From JALHSW01 sp963720675 (GTDB lineage: Bacteria > Actinomycetota > Acidimicrobiia > IMCC26256 > PALSA-555): a stretch of 64,000 bases of DNA. Positions within the stretch are counted from its first letter, which is position 1, and each line of letters starts with the position of its first letter. The stretch lies in the NCBI GenBank assembly GCA_963720675.1, contig CAVRGH010000005.1, positions 339,380 through 403,379 of the forward strand, written 5' to 3'. This document shows, piece by piece, positions 9,037 through 17,918 of the stretch. The translations under genes were made by a program, and so were the position numbers. The notes under the pieces are model-generated. The model was not told where the DNA came from. It was given only the letters and a program-made list of their open reading frames with translations, and did no database searches.

Positions 9037-9357
9037 ATGTTCGTACGGGTCGACCTCGCACCGACACCGCCGCTCGTCACCTTGGAGGAGCCGGCCGACA
9101 CGAAGCAGTTCCACCTCACGGTCGTCGGGGGCGCCGACGCCGCGATGGTGTACGGCGCCCTCGTCGATGCGGCCGCGGGCCGGCTCGAGGGTGAGCACGC
9201 ATGGATCGGTGTGGACGCGATCCGACGGATGGCCGCGGGGCGGGTCGACGACTCGTGGGACGCCGACTTCGAGGCGATGCTCGGCTACGCGCGCTCGAAG
9301 GGCTGGGTCGATGAACCCGGCCACGCGATCCGGGCCCACGTGGAGTGGCCCGACTGA
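9037..9357 (+). CDS. Hypothetical protein, 106 aa
   Basis: A small soluble acidic protein that I do not recognise. It starts with ATG (MFVRVDLAP) and has strong third-position GC like the other genes here, which argues that it is real. Features are a VTLEEPADTKQFHLTVVGG strand region, a DAAMVYGALVDAAAG helix, and AWIGVDAIRRMAAG followed by DADFEAMLGYARSKGWVDE, all suggesting a compact alpha/beta domain. No cysteines, no membrane segment. It stands alone between a divergent crotonase and a convergent F420 oxidoreductase. Confidence 0.65.
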   Translation: MFVRVDLAPTPPLVTLEEPADTKQFHLTVVGGADAAMVYGALVDAAAGRLEGEHAWIGVDAIRRMAAGRVDDSWDADFEAMLGYARSKGWVDEPGHAIRAHVEWPD

Positions 9358-9371
9358 CCCGATCGGTCGGG
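9358..9371. terminator. Short hairpin between convergent genes
   Basis: CCCGA-TCGG-TCGGG forms a 5-bp GC stem that fills the 16-base gap between the stop codons of the 106-aa gene and the minus-strand oxidoreductase. It may work in both directions. Confidence 0.35.
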
Positions 9372-9373
9372 GG

Positions 9374-10321
9374 CTAGCGCGAGAGCAGTGGCGCGACGTC
9401 GCGTCCGAACGCATCCATCTGGTCGAGGAGCTCCTGGAGCGAGCGGTTGCGGAAGCGCACCTGCAGGTGGTTCACGCCCATCGCGCCGAACTCGTTGAGC
9501 TTCTCGGCGAGCATCTCGGGCGACCCCGCGAGCGTCTGCTCGCCGACGTCCCAGCCCGGGTCGCCCACGTAGAGGAACTCGCTGATCGTGCCGAGGTCGA
9601 TCGGCTCGTCGCCGCGCGTCTGCTTGCGGTGCTCGAGGAGGAACGCGATCTGCGCCGGCATCTCGTCGCGGGGCGTGCCCTGGGGGAGCCAGCCGTCACC
9701 GCGCTCGGCGGCCCGCCGCAGCGCGGGCTTCGACGAGCCGCCGACCCAGATCGGGAGCGATGCCTGCCGGGGCCGCGGCGCCATCCCGGCGTCGTGCAGG
9801 TGGCCCCAATAGGGCGTCTCGATGTCGGGGTACTCGTTCGCGAAGGCGTTGCGCACCACGTCGATGGCCGCGTCGGTGACGCGACCTCGCTCGGCGAAGT
9901 CGAAGCCGAGGAGCTCGAACTCGCCCTCGAGGTGTCCGGCGCCGACGCCGAGGATCGCCCGGCCACCGGAGAGCTCGTCGAGCGTCATGAACGACTTGGC
10001 CGTGTGCAGCGGGTGCCGGTAGCTGAGCACGTAGACGTGCGACATGATCCGGACCCGCTCGGTCAGTCCGGCGATCCAGCCGAGCGTCGCGACCGTGTCG
10101 TACCAGGTCGTCTGCATGAAGTCGTCCATCGGCTTCGTGATGGCCAGGTGGTCGCAGACCGCGACGTAGAAGAAGCCCGTCTGGTCGGCCTTCTGCACGA
10201 TCGCCTGCAGCTCGGCGGCGCCGGCGTCGGCCTCCCACTCCTCGACGAACGTCTTCGACTTGGCCTGGACCTGCAGCTGCATCCCGTAGACGAGCTGCCC
10301 GGCGGGCACGATGGAAGGCAC
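9374..10321 (-). CDS. LLM-class F420-dependent oxidoreductase
   Basis: A 315-residue luciferase-like (TIM-barrel) protein. Family hallmarks are VCDHLAI near residue 55, ERVRIMSHVYVLSYRHP, LDELSGGRAILGVGAGHLEGEFELLG, and LPIWVGGSSKPALRRAAERGDGW. These match actinobacterial flavin/F420-binding enzymes that oxidise alcohols or reduce enones with coenzyme F420. The start is GTG with GGTAGGA upstream. It follows the Hsl-type esterase with a seven-base gap and is co-transcribed with it. The substrate is unknown. Confidence 0.88.
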   Translation of the reverse strand: MPSIVPAGQLVYGMQLQVQAKSKTFVEEWEADAGAAELQAIVQKADQTGFFYVAVCDHLAITKPMDDFMQTTWYDTVATLGWIAGLTERVRIMSHVYVLSYRHPLHTAKSFMTLDELSGGRAILGVGAGHLEGEFELLGFDFAERGRVTDAAIDVVRNAFANEYPDIETPYWGHLHDAGMAPRPRQASLPIWVGGSSKPALRRAAERGDGWLPQGTPRDEMPAQIAFLLEHRKQTRGDEPIDLGTISEFLYVGDPGWDVGEQTLAGSPEMLAEKLNEFGAMGVNHLQVRFRNRSLQELLDQMDAFGRDVAPLLSR

Positions 10322-10328
10322 TGGGTTC

Positions 10329-11291
10329 CTACCTCTCTGGGTGGTGGAGGACTGCGCGGGTCGCCGTGAACGCGACGTCCTGGGCGTCGGCCGCGCCGGT
10401 GAGCGCGGCGTCCATGTTGAAGAAGCCGTGGAACATCCCGGGTGCCCGGTGCACAGTGACCGTGACCCCGGCGGCCTCGAGCAGCGCGCCGTAGGCCTCG
10501 CCCTCGTCGCGGAGGAGATCCATCTCCGCGGTCACGATGCACGCGGGCGGCAGGTCGGCATGCGACTCGGCGAGGTGCGGCGACACGTACGGGTCGGTGC
10601 CGGCACCTTCGGGCACGTACTGGGCCCGGTACCACTCCATCTGGGAGAGCGTGAGGAAGTAGCCGACCGCGTTCTCCGAGCGCGACGGGCGTTCGTTGCG
10701 CGCTTCGGACGAGTCGATGACGGGGTAGACGAGGAGCTGGAACGCCAGCGGGGGACCGCCGCGGTCCCGTGCCATGAGCGCGACGACGGCGGCGAGGTTC
10801 CCACCCGCGCTGTCGCCGGCGACCGCGAGGCGGGCGGGATCGATGCCCAGCTCGGTGGCGTGGGCCGCGACCCACTCGGTGGCGGCGTAGCAGTCGTCGG
10901 GGGCGGCCGGGTACGGGTCCTCGGGCGCGAGGCGGTAGTCGACCGAGACGACCACGGCACCGAGCGCGGTGGCGAGCCGGCGGCACGAGCCGTCGTGGGT
11001 GTCGAGGCCACAGATGCTCCACCCGCCGCCGTGGAAGTAGACGATGCCGGGCGCGCCCGCGCCGTCGGGGCTCGCCGCGGGCTCCAGGGGTGTGTAGATC
11101 CGGATGGGGATCTCGCCGGCCGGACCCGGGATCGTGCGGTCCTCGACCGAGGCGACCTCGTCGCCCGGCGGGGCCGCCGGCGTGGCGGCCTGGATCTCAC
11201 GCGAGCGCACCGCATCGTCGAGCTCGTCGACGGCGGGGAAGTACTGCTCGAGGATCTCGATGATCGCGGCGGCGGCGGGGTCGATCGGCAC
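10329..11291 (-). CDS. Alpha/beta hydrolase (hormone-sensitive-lipase family esterase)
   Basis: A 320-residue esterase of the HSL/acetyl-esterase class. The oxyanion motif HGGGW, nucleophile motif GDSAGGN, an Asp in AEMDLLRDEGE and a His in APGMFHGFFN give a complete catalytic triad. The start is taken as GTG at 11291 (MPIDPAAAAII), since upstream codons would run through the promoter and operator shared with the divergent ligase gene. It is 7 bases before the F420 oxidoreductase. It likely cleaves short or branched carboxyl esters in the cytoplasm. Confidence 0.87.
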   Translation of the reverse strand: MPIDPAAAAIIEILEQYFPAVDELDDAVRSREIQAATPAAPPGDEVASVEDRTIPGPAGEIPIRIYTPLEPAASPDGAGAPGIVYFHGGGWSICGLDTHDGSCRRLATALGAVVVSVDYRLAPEDPYPAAPDDCYAATEWVAAHATELGIDPARLAVAGDSAGGNLAAVVALMARDRGGPPLAFQLLVYPVIDSSEARNERPSRSENAVGYFLTLSQMEWYRAQYVPEGAGTDPYVSPHLAESHADLPPACIVTAEMDLLRDEGEAYGALLEAAGVTVTVHRAPGMFHGFFNMDAALTGAADAQDVAFTATRAVLHHPER

Positions 11292-11314
11292 GGTGCGGCA
11301 GGCTACCGGGCGAT

Positions 11315-11329
11315 CTGAGGGGCCGTCAG
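11315..11329. promoter_or_regulatory. CTGACG-type palindromic operator (one mismatch)
   Basis: CTGAGGGGCCGTCAG, extended to ATCTGA...TCAGAT at 11313-11331, lies in the 54-base divergent region between the esterase and the FadD3-like ligase. It matches CTGACGnnnCGTCAG seen at four other places in the window with one mismatch. The flanking octamers GCAGGCTA and TAGCCTGC (11298 and 11331) are also inverted, but not on the same centre. Confidence 0.6.
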
Positions 11330-11345
11330 ATAGCCTGCGCGCCCG

Positions 11346-13007
11346 ATGGCTGCTGCAGGGACGCCGACCGGACCGTCGACCGGCACCCGGACCGGACTGG
11401 GCGACTGCGTGAGCATCCCCGGCCTCGTGCGCCGGGCGGCGCGGGAGTTCGGCGACGCGGAGGCGCTCGTCGACGACGACGGCGCCGTGCGCATGACCTT
11501 CCGCGACCTCGAGGCCTTGATGGTGCGCTCGACGCGGGCCGCGATGGCCGCGGGAATCCAGCCCGGGGACCGGGCCGCGGTGTGGGCACCGAACGTCCAC
11601 CAGTGGATCGGCGCCGCACTCGGGATCCTGGGTGCGGGTGGCGTCCTCGTCCCGATCAACACCCGGTTCAAGGGGCCCGAGGCCGCGTACGTGCTCGGCA
11701 AGTCACGAGCTCGCCTGCTGTTCACCGTCACCGACTTCCTCGACACCGACTACGTGGCGTTGCTGCGCGACGCCGATGTCGACTTGCCCGATCTCACGCA
11801 GACGGTGGTGTTACGCGGTGCCACGCCGCCGCGCAACGAGAACGGGAAGACGATCGGTGTTCACGACTACCTGGCCGCGGGTGAGTCCGTCAGCGAGACC
11901 GACGCGAACGCGCGCATCGACGCGGTCCGCAGCGACGATCTCTCCGACCTGATCTTCACTTCGGGCACGACCGGTCGACCGAAGGGCGTCATGGTCACGC
12001 ACGGTCAGTCGCTGCGCGTGTACGAGGCATGGACCGACGTGGTCGGCCTGCGCGAGGGAGACCGCTACCTCATCGTGAACCCGTTCTTCCACACGTTCGG
12101 GTACAAGGCGGGCTGGATGTCGTGCATCCTGCGCGGGGCGACGATCGTGCCGTTCGCAGTGTTCGACCTGCCCCGCGTCCTCGAGATGGTCGCGAAGGAG
12201 CGGATCTCGGTGTTGCCGGGACCGCCGACGCTGCTGCAAGGAGTGCTCGACTTCCCCGACCGCGCGAAGTTCGACCTCTCGACGCTGCGGCTGACCGTCA
12301 CCGGTGCGGCCGCGGTACCCGTCACGTTGATCGAGCGACTGCGCGACGAGATGACCTTCGAGACGATCATCACCGGGTACGGGCTCACCGAGTCCACCGG
12401 GACCACGGCGATGTGCCGGCACGACGACGATCCCGAGACGATCGCGAACTGGTCGGGCCGTGCGATCCCCGACACCGAGCTGCGCGTCGTCGACGACGAC
12501 GGGAACGAGGTCGAGCGGGGGCAGCCGGGTGAGGTCGTGACGCGGGGCTACCACGTGATGCAGGGGTACTTCGAGGAGCCCGAGGAGACGAAGGCCGCGA
12601 TCGATCCCGACGGCTGGCTCCACACCGGCGACATCGGCGTGATGGACGAGCGTGGGTACATCAAGATCACGGACCGCAAGAAGGACATGTTCATCGTCGG
12701 CGGCTTCAACGCCTACCCCGCGGAGATCGAGAACCTGCTCCTGCGCAACGAGGCGCTCGCCCAGGTGGCGGTGATCGGGATCCCCGACGAGCGCATGGGG
12801 GAGGTCGGGATGGCGTACGTCGTGCCCCGCCCCGGCGCGACCGTCGATCCGGACGAGCTCCTCGCGTGGTCGCGTGACCAGATGGCGAACTACAAGGTGC
12901 CCCGCCGCGTCGAGGTCGTCGACGAGCTGCCGCTGAACGCGAGCGGCAAGGTGCTCAAGTTCGAGCTGCGTGCCCGCGCCGCCGCGACGGCAGTCAGCGG
13001 ATCGTGA
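11346..13007 (+). CDS. fadD3: FadD3-like acyl-CoA synthetase
   Basis: A 553-residue ANL-superfamily ligase that activates a carboxylate with ATP and CoA. The AMP-binding P-loop is LIFTSGTTGRPKGVMVTH, followed by NPFFHTFGYKAGWM, VLPGPPTLLQGVLDFP, GYGLTEST, GWLHTGDIG and the C-terminal lysine in LNASGKVLKFEL. The combination of the NPFFH.FGYKAG and LPGPPT..Q..LD stretches is what I recall from mycobacterial FadD3, which ligates CoA to the two-ring propionate (HIP) left from cholesterol rings C and D. That specificity is an inference here. It is divergent from the esterase across a shared operator; the 3' end overlaps the convergent binding-protein gene by 14 bases. Confidence 0.8.
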   Translation: MAAAGTPTGPSTGTRTGLGDCVSIPGLVRRAAREFGDAEALVDDDGAVRMTFRDLEALMVRSTRAAMAAGIQPGDRAAVWAPNVHQWIGAALGILGAGGVLVPINTRFKGPEAAYVLGKSRARLLFTVTDFLDTDYVALLRDADVDLPDLTQTVVLRGATPPRNENGKTIGVHDYLAAGESVSETDANARIDAVRSDDLSDLIFTSGTTGRPKGVMVTHGQSLRVYEAWTDVVGLREGDRYLIVNPFFHTFGYKAGWMSCILRGATIVPFAVFDLPRVLEMVAKERISVLPGPPTLLQGVLDFPDRAKFDLSTLRLTVTGAAAVPVTLIERLRDEMTFETIITGYGLTESTGTTAMCRHDDDPETIANWSGRAIPDTELRVVDDDGNEVERGQPGEVVTRGYHVMQGYFEEPEETKAAIDPDGWLHTGDIGVMDERGYIKITDRKKDMFIVGGFNAYPAEIENLLLRNEALAQVAVIGIPDERMGEVGMAYVVPRPGATVDPDELLAWSRDQMANYKVPRRVEVVDELPLNASGKVLKFELRARAAATAVSGS

Positions 13008-14277
13008 TCTGCGATGACGGCGGCTCCGTGACGACCGCGCCGTTCGCGTCGTAGCCCCATACGTCGTAGACGCCCTCGTCGGGCTGGAACTTGCCGAACG
13101 CGTCGAACCTCGACGATGCACCGCGCCAGTGGATCGACTTGCCGGCGGCGAGCAGCGCCTGGCACGACGCGAAGGTGTCGCAGTCCTGGTTGCCGCGGAG
13201 GTTCGCCGTGAACGCCTTCGCGACCTTCGCGGGATCGGTCGACTTCGCCTTCACCGCCGCGAGCGCAGCGAGGATCGTGCAGTCGTACGTGTGCGCGGAG
13301 AAGACCGGCTCGATGTTCGTGGACGCGAACGCGGCCTGGAACGGGCTGCGGAGGCCGGCGGGCGCGGTGGCCGGGGCCGTGCCGCGGATCCCGGCCACCG
13401 CACCCGGGTTCGCGGGATCGACCGAGGCCGCGAACGTCGTGCTCTGCATGCCGTTCGACGTGTAGATCGGGAGCACCGCGGGCCCGGCTCCCGCGGCGAT
13501 CAGCGCCTGGAGCACCTTGGCGCCGTCGTCCTGCTGGCCGAGGACCACCACCGAGTCGGGCTTCTTGGCGAGCACCTTGGCCACGACCGACTCGGCGTTC
13601 CCACCGTCGGCGGCGAAGGCGCGCTGCGCCACCACCTTCGCGCCACCCTGCTCGAGCTCGTCGGTGAGCGACTTCCCGACGTCGGAGAGCCACGAGTCCT
13701 CGCGCGCCACGACCGCCACCTTGGTGCGGCCGTCGGCGAGGAGCAGCTCGGCGAGCGCAGGACCCTGGAGCGAGTCGGGTGGTGCCGTGCGGAAGTAGAG
13801 GCCGCCGGACTGCTCGGGCCCGTCCTGGTCGAGCGCTGCGGCGCTGTTCGACCCGGAGCACATCAGCGCCTTGCCCTTGATGTCGCCGAGGATCGCGGCC
13901 GCCGTGGGTGATGCGGCGGGCCCGATGATGATCCGGGCGCCGTCGGTGCCGAGCAGCGTCTCGACGGTCCGGGCGACCGTCGCGGTGTCCGTACCGTCGT
14001 CGCCGGTGACCAGGGTCACCGGCTGCCCGTTCACCCCGCCGGCGGCGTTGATCTCGTCGACCGCGAGCTTCACGGGCGTGCGCAGCGCGTCGAGGAGGGG
14101 TGCCAGGTCGCCGGTCTCGGGCGCCAGGCTGGCGATGACCAGCTTGGCCTTGGGGTCGACCGGCTTGGCCTGGGCGCCGGTCGGTCCGGGAGCCTGCGCG
14201 GCCGCCGGGCCCGCAGCCGCGCCGAGGCAGCACAGGGTCGCGATCGAGACCGCGGTGAGCAGCCGTCGAGGCCGCAT
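12994..14277 (-). CDS. ABC-type substrate-binding protein (receptor ligand-binding domain)
   Basis: A 427-residue exported protein. MRPRRLLTAVSIATLCCLGAA is a signal peptide with adjacent cysteines, so lipidation is possible but no clear lipobox follows. The mature part has KLVIASLAPETGDLAPLLDALRTPVKLAVDEINAAGGVNG, the standard type I periplasmic-binding opening, and IGPAASPTAAAILGDI. It is only distantly like the two binding proteins at the start of the window and has no adjacent permease; it could serve the fused Liv system or one elsewhere. ATG at 14277 is preferred over upstream in-frame codons, which run into the 16-bp tandem repeats. Confidence 0.82.
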   Translation of the reverse strand: MRPRRLLTAVSIATLCCLGAAAGPAAAQAPGPTGAQAKPVDPKAKLVIASLAPETGDLAPLLDALRTPVKLAVDEINAAGGVNGQPVTLVTGDDGTDTATVARTVETLLGTDGARIIIGPAASPTAAAILGDIKGKALMCSGSNSAAALDQDGPEQSGGLYFRTAPPDSLQGPALAELLLADGRTKVAVVAREDSWLSDVGKSLTDELEQGGAKVVAQRAFAADGGNAESVVAKVLAKKPDSVVVLGQQDDGAKVLQALIAAGAGPAVLPIYTSNGMQSTTFAASVDPANPGAVAGIRGTAPATAPAGLRSPFQAAFASTNIEPVFSAHTYDCTILAALAAVKAKSTDPAKVAKAFTANLRGNQDCDTFASCQALLAAGKSIHWRGASSRFDAFGKFQPDEGVYDVWGYDANGAVVTEPPSSQITIR

Positions 14278-14348
14278 GGCGCACTCCTGGGCCGGGGGCG
14301 TTCCGGGGACGCGCCACAGTACCGACGAAGCGACCGGATGGGTGGTCG

Positions 14349-14412
14349 CAGGCTTGTCCGGGGCCAGGCTTGTCTCGGGCCAGGCTTGTCTCGGGCCAGG
14401 CTTGTCTCGGGG
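14349..14412. repeat. Four tandem copies of a 16-bp unit
   Basis: The unit CAGGCTTGTCTCGGGC occurs four times head to tail at 14349, 14365, 14381 and 14397. Copy 1 has CCG for CTC-G in the middle and copy 4 ends in G. The array is non-coding and sits in the 197-base divergent region between a binding-protein gene and the amidohydrolase, directly before a KstR-type box. Confidence 0.9.
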
Positions 14413-14430
14413 AGGGCGGCTCGGTGACAC

Positions 14431-14444
14431 TGGAACCTGTTCCA
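14431..14444. promoter_or_regulatory. KstR-type operator, perfect match
   Basis: TGGAACCTGTTCCA fits TnnAACnnGTTnnA exactly and is itself a perfect palindrome, extended to CTGGAAC/GTTCCAG. It lies 30 bases before the amidohydrolase start and after the 16-bp repeats. It matches the mycobacterial KstR consensus, and a KstR-like gene lies at 50345. Confidence 0.7.
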
Positions 14445-14474
14445 GCCCCGCACGTTTCGAGATCTGGAGCCGGC

Positions 14475-16215
14475 ATGCTCGACCTGCTCATCCGTGGTGG
14501 CACCGTGATCGACGGGACCGGCGTGCCGGGCCGTGCGGCCGACGTCGGGATCCGGGACGGGCGCATCGTGGCGGTCGCGGCGACGGGCACGATCGACGAG
14601 GACGCCACCGAGGTGCTCGACGCCACCGGGTTGGTCGTGACCCCGGGCTTCGTCGATCCGCACACGCACTACGACGCGCAGCTGTTCTGGGACCCCGCGG
14701 CTTCGTCGTCGAGCCTCCACGGCGTCACGACGATCATGGCGGGCAACTGCGGCTTCACCCTCGCGCCGCTCGCCGACGGCGACGCCGACTACACGCGCCG
14801 GATGATGGCGAAGGTCGAGGGGATGCCCCTCGCGGCGCTCGAGCAAGGGGTGCCGTGGGGCTGGTCGAGCTTCTCGGAGTACCTCGACCGGCTCGACGGC
14901 GGCATCGGTGTCAACGCGGGCTTCCTCGTGGGGCACTGCGCACTGCGGCGCAACGTGATGGGTGTCGACGCAGTGGGGAACGAGGCGAGCCCCGAGCAGG
15001 TCGAGGCGATGGCGGCCGTGCTGCACGAGGCGATCGAGGCGGGCGGCCTCGGCTTCTCGACCACGCTCGCGTTCACGCACTCCGACGGCGACGGCCAGCC
15101 GGTCGCGTCGCGCTGGGCAACGCCCGACGAGGTGCTCGCGCTGTGCGCGGCGGTGCGCGACCACGAGGGCACGACGCTCGAGTACGTGACCGACGGGTGC
15201 ATGCGGGGGTTCACCGACGGACGAGGTCGAGCTGATGGCAGCCATGAGCCTCGCCGGGCGTCGCCCGCTCAACTGGAACGTGCTCACCGTCGACTCGAAG
15301 GAGCCCGAGCGCTACCGGGCCCAGCTCGCGGCCTGCGAGCACGCAGCGGCGCAGGGCGGCAAGGCGGTCGCGCTCACGATGCCGGTGCTCGTCGAGATGA
15401 ACATGAGCTTCGGGACGTACTGCGCGCTGTTCATGCTCCCGGACTGGTCCGAGGTGATGAGCCTGCCGGTGCCCGAGCGCATCGCGCGGCTGCAGGACCC
15501 GGGGGTGCGGGCGCACCTGCTGGAGCGGTCGCGCTCGTCGGACGCCGGCGTGTTCACCCGGCTCACCGAGTGGGACAAGTACCAGATCGGCGACACGTAC
15601 TCGGAGGCCAACGAAGGCCTGAAGGGTCGCCTCGTCGGCGATCTGGCGAAGGAGCGCGGGCAGGAGCCGTTCGACGCGCTGCTCGACATCGTGATCGCGG
15701 ACGACCTGCGCACGGTGCTCTGGCCACTCCCGACCGATGACGACGCCGACTCGTGGAAGCTGCGGGTCGAGGCCTGGGGGCGCGACGACGTGCTCCTCGG
15801 TGGCTCCGACGCCGGGGCCCATCTCGACCGCATGTGCGGCGCGCCGTACACGACGCAGTTCCTGGGCGACTGCCTGCGTGGGCGAAAGCTGGTGTCGCTC
15901 GAGCGGGCCGTGCAGATGCTCACCCAGGAGCCGGCCGAGCTGTTCGGGCTGCGGGACCGCGGCGTCCTCGCCGAGGGCGCCCACGCCGACGTCGTCGTGC
16001 TCGACCCGGCGACCGTCGGGGCGGGCGACGTCTCGATGGTGCACGACCTGCCGGGCGCGACCGCCCGCCTGTTCGCCGCCGCGGTCGGCGTGCGCCGGGT
16101 CTACGTGAACGGTCGGGCGGTCGCGGTCGATGGTGAGCTCACCGGCGACCTCGCCGGCACCGTGCTGCGATCGGGGCGCGACACCAGCACGGTCACGGTC
16201 CCCGCCGGAGCATGA
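14475..16215 (+). CDS. N-acyl-D-amino-acid deacylase family amidohydrolase, frameshifted
   Basis: A metal-dependent amidohydrolase of about 580 residues. MLDLLIRGGTVIDGTGVPGR is the usual start, GFVDPHTHYDAQLFWDP holds the HxH metal ligands, and GNCGFT and VGHCALRR follow. The frame breaks near 15221 (one extra G in GACGGACGAG); removing it joins DEVELMAAMSLAGRRPLNWNV and the rest, with GGSDAGAHLDRMCG containing the late catalytic Asp. The family includes D-aminoacylases and dihydroorotase-like enzymes; the substrate here is unknown. It has a paralogue at 23910. A KstR-type box precedes it, which places it in the putative steroid/acyl-CoA regulon. Confidence 0.82.
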
Positions 16216-16234
16216 CCGCGTTAGTGTCCCCGAC

Positions 16235-16249
16235 CTGACGGGGCATCAG
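16235..16249. promoter_or_regulatory. CTGACG-type operator (one mismatch)
   Basis: CTGACGGGGCATCAG lies 111 bases before the aldehyde dehydrogenase and just after the amidohydrolase stop. Only one arm base (A for G) departs from CTGACGnnnCGTCAG. Confidence 0.5.
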
Positions 16250-16292
16250 ATCAACCGAGTGGCCACCCGCGGCGCCCGAGCGGCGCGAGGGC

Positions 16293-16337
16293 GCTCGCCA
16301 GCGAGCGAACGACGGCGGCCCGGGTATCCCGGGCCGC
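16293..16337 (+). promoter_or_regulatory. Two GC-rich hairpins in the aldehyde dehydrogenase leader
   Basis: GCTCGC-CA-GCGAGC (16293-16306) is followed by a perfect 10-bp stem, GCGGCCCGGG-TAT-CCCGGGCCGC (16315-16337), ending 22 bases before the ATG. It could be a terminator for the amidohydrolase or a leader structure that limits translation; the Shine-Dalgarno region after it is weak. Confidence 0.5.
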
Positions 16338-16359
16338 AGAGAGCGAGCGAGGGTTCTGG

Positions 16360-17820
16360 ATGGCGAAGCACTTCAAGCTGCTGATCGGCGGCGAGTGGGT
16401 CGACGGGTCCGACGGCACCTACGGGATCGTCAACCCGGCCACCGAGGAGATCGTCGGTGAGGCGCCCGAGGCATCCGCGGCCGACGCCGAGGCCGCCGCC
16501 CAGGCCGCCGCCGCCGCGCTGCCGGCGTGGAAGCGCACGACGCCCCAGGAGCGCGCGAACCTGCTGGCGGCGCTCGCGGTCGAGATCAAGCGGCGCAGCG
16601 ACGACCTCCTCCCGCTGATCATGGCGGAGACGGGCGCGACGCTCTCGGTCGGCTCGGCGCTCCAGGTGCCCCAAGCGGTTGCCCGGTTCGAGCGGTACGC
16701 ACGCGGCGCGCTCCAGGACATCGACGTGCCGCTCGCGCCGTCGATCATGCCGACCACGCCGCTCGCCGCGGGTGGCGTCATCGGCGGTATCGGCGTACGC
16801 GCACCCGTCGGGGTCGTCGCGTGCATCTCGCCCTACAACTTCCCGCTCGTGAACATGGCCGGGAAGGTCGGGCCCGCGCTCGCCACCGGCAACACCATCG
16901 TGATGAAGCCGGCGCCACAGGATCCGCTCGCCATCATCGAGTTCGCGGAGATCTGCGAGGCCGTCGGCTTCCCACCCGGCGTCATCAACGTCGTCACCGG
17001 CTCGAAGCCCGACTCCGGCTCGGCACTCGTCGACTCGCGCGCCGTGAACATGGTCAGCTTCACCGGTTCGACCGGGGTCGGCGTCCGCATCTACGAGTCC
17101 GGCGCGAAGACGATGAAGCGCCTGCTCCTGGAGCTCGGCGGCAAGGGGGCGGCGGTCATCTGCGAGGACGCAGACCTCACCAAGGCGATCGCCGCGCTCG
17201 TCAGCGTGTGGGGCTTCCATTCGGGGCAGATCTGCACCGCGCCGACTCGTGCGATCGTGCACCGCTCGCTCCACGATCAGCTCGTCGCCGGGCTGCAGGC
17301 CGCGGCGCCCAACCTGAAGATCGGCCCGCCCGAAGCCGCCGACACACTGGTCGGCCCGGTGATCACCGGCGTGCACCGCGACCGGGTCGAGTCCTTCATC
17401 GAGTCCGGCGCGAAGGAGGGCGGCGAGCTCGTGATCGACGGCCGCCGCCCCGAGGGCTTCGACACGGGCTTCTACGTCGGCCCCACGCTGCTCGCGAACT
17501 GCACCAACGACATGCAGGTCGTGCGCGAAGAGATCTTCGGACCGGTGATCGTCGTCGTGCCGTACGACACCGAGGAGGAGGCGATCGCGATCGCGAACGA
17601 CTCCGACTACGGCCTCTACGACTACGTGTTCTCCGAGGACACGTCGCGTGCCTACGGCATCGCGAAACAGCTCGAGTGCGGCAACGTCGGCATCAACACC
17701 GCACAACGCAACCACGAGTCACCGTTCGGTGGCTTCAAGATGAGTGGCATCGGTCGCGACGGCGGAGACTTCGGTCTCCACGCGTACACCGAGATGCAGA
17801 GCATCGTCTGGCCCGGCTGA
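16360..17820 (+). CDS. Aldehyde dehydrogenase family protein (NAD(P)-dependent)
   Basis: A 486-residue aldehyde dehydrogenase. YNFPLVNMAGKVGPALATGN and the general-base Glu in LLLELGGKG, then GQICTAPTR with the catalytic Cys, and EEIFGPV are all present. Such enzymes oxidise aldehydes to acids. It is followed after 98 bases by a zinc alcohol dehydrogenase, so the pair could take an alcohol through the aldehyde to the acid. A CTGACG-type operator and strong hairpins precede the start. Confidence 0.92.
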   Translation: MAKHFKLLIGGEWVDGSDGTYGIVNPATEEIVGEAPEASAADAEAAAQAAAAALPAWKRTTPQERANLLAALAVEIKRRSDDLLPLIMAETGATLSVGSALQVPQAVARFERYARGALQDIDVPLAPSIMPTTPLAAGGVIGGIGVRAPVGVVACISPYNFPLVNMAGKVGPALATGNTIVMKPAPQDPLAIIEFAEICEAVGFPPGVINVVTGSKPDSGSALVDSRAVNMVSFTGSTGVGVRIYESGAKTMKRLLLELGGKGAAVICEDADLTKAIAALVSVWGFHSGQICTAPTRAIVHRSLHDQLVAGLQAAAPNLKIGPPEAADTLVGPVITGVHRDRVESFIESGAKEGGELVIDGRRPEGFDTGFYVGPTLLANCTNDMQVVREEIFGPVIVVVPYDTEEEAIAIANDSDYGLYDYVFSEDTSRAYGIAKQLECGNVGINTAQRNHESPFGGFKMSGIGRDGGDFGLHAYTEMQSIVWPG

Positions 17821-17918
17821 CTGGGACGAGGCGAACGACCGCGGTGCAGGTACCCTGCGCCGAGTGAGCCGGTTCGAGGGGGAGTTGACGGCCCTGCGCA
17901 TCAGAGAGCGGGAGACAC

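Noticed and set aside
11298..11338. A single large hairpin from GCAGGCTA to TAGCCTGC
   Set aside because: The octamers are inverted but their centre is four bases off the inner CTGACG-type palindrome, so they do not form one continuous stem.
14349..14412. CRISPR array
   Set aside because: The 16-bp units are directly adjacent with no spacers and no cas genes are present.
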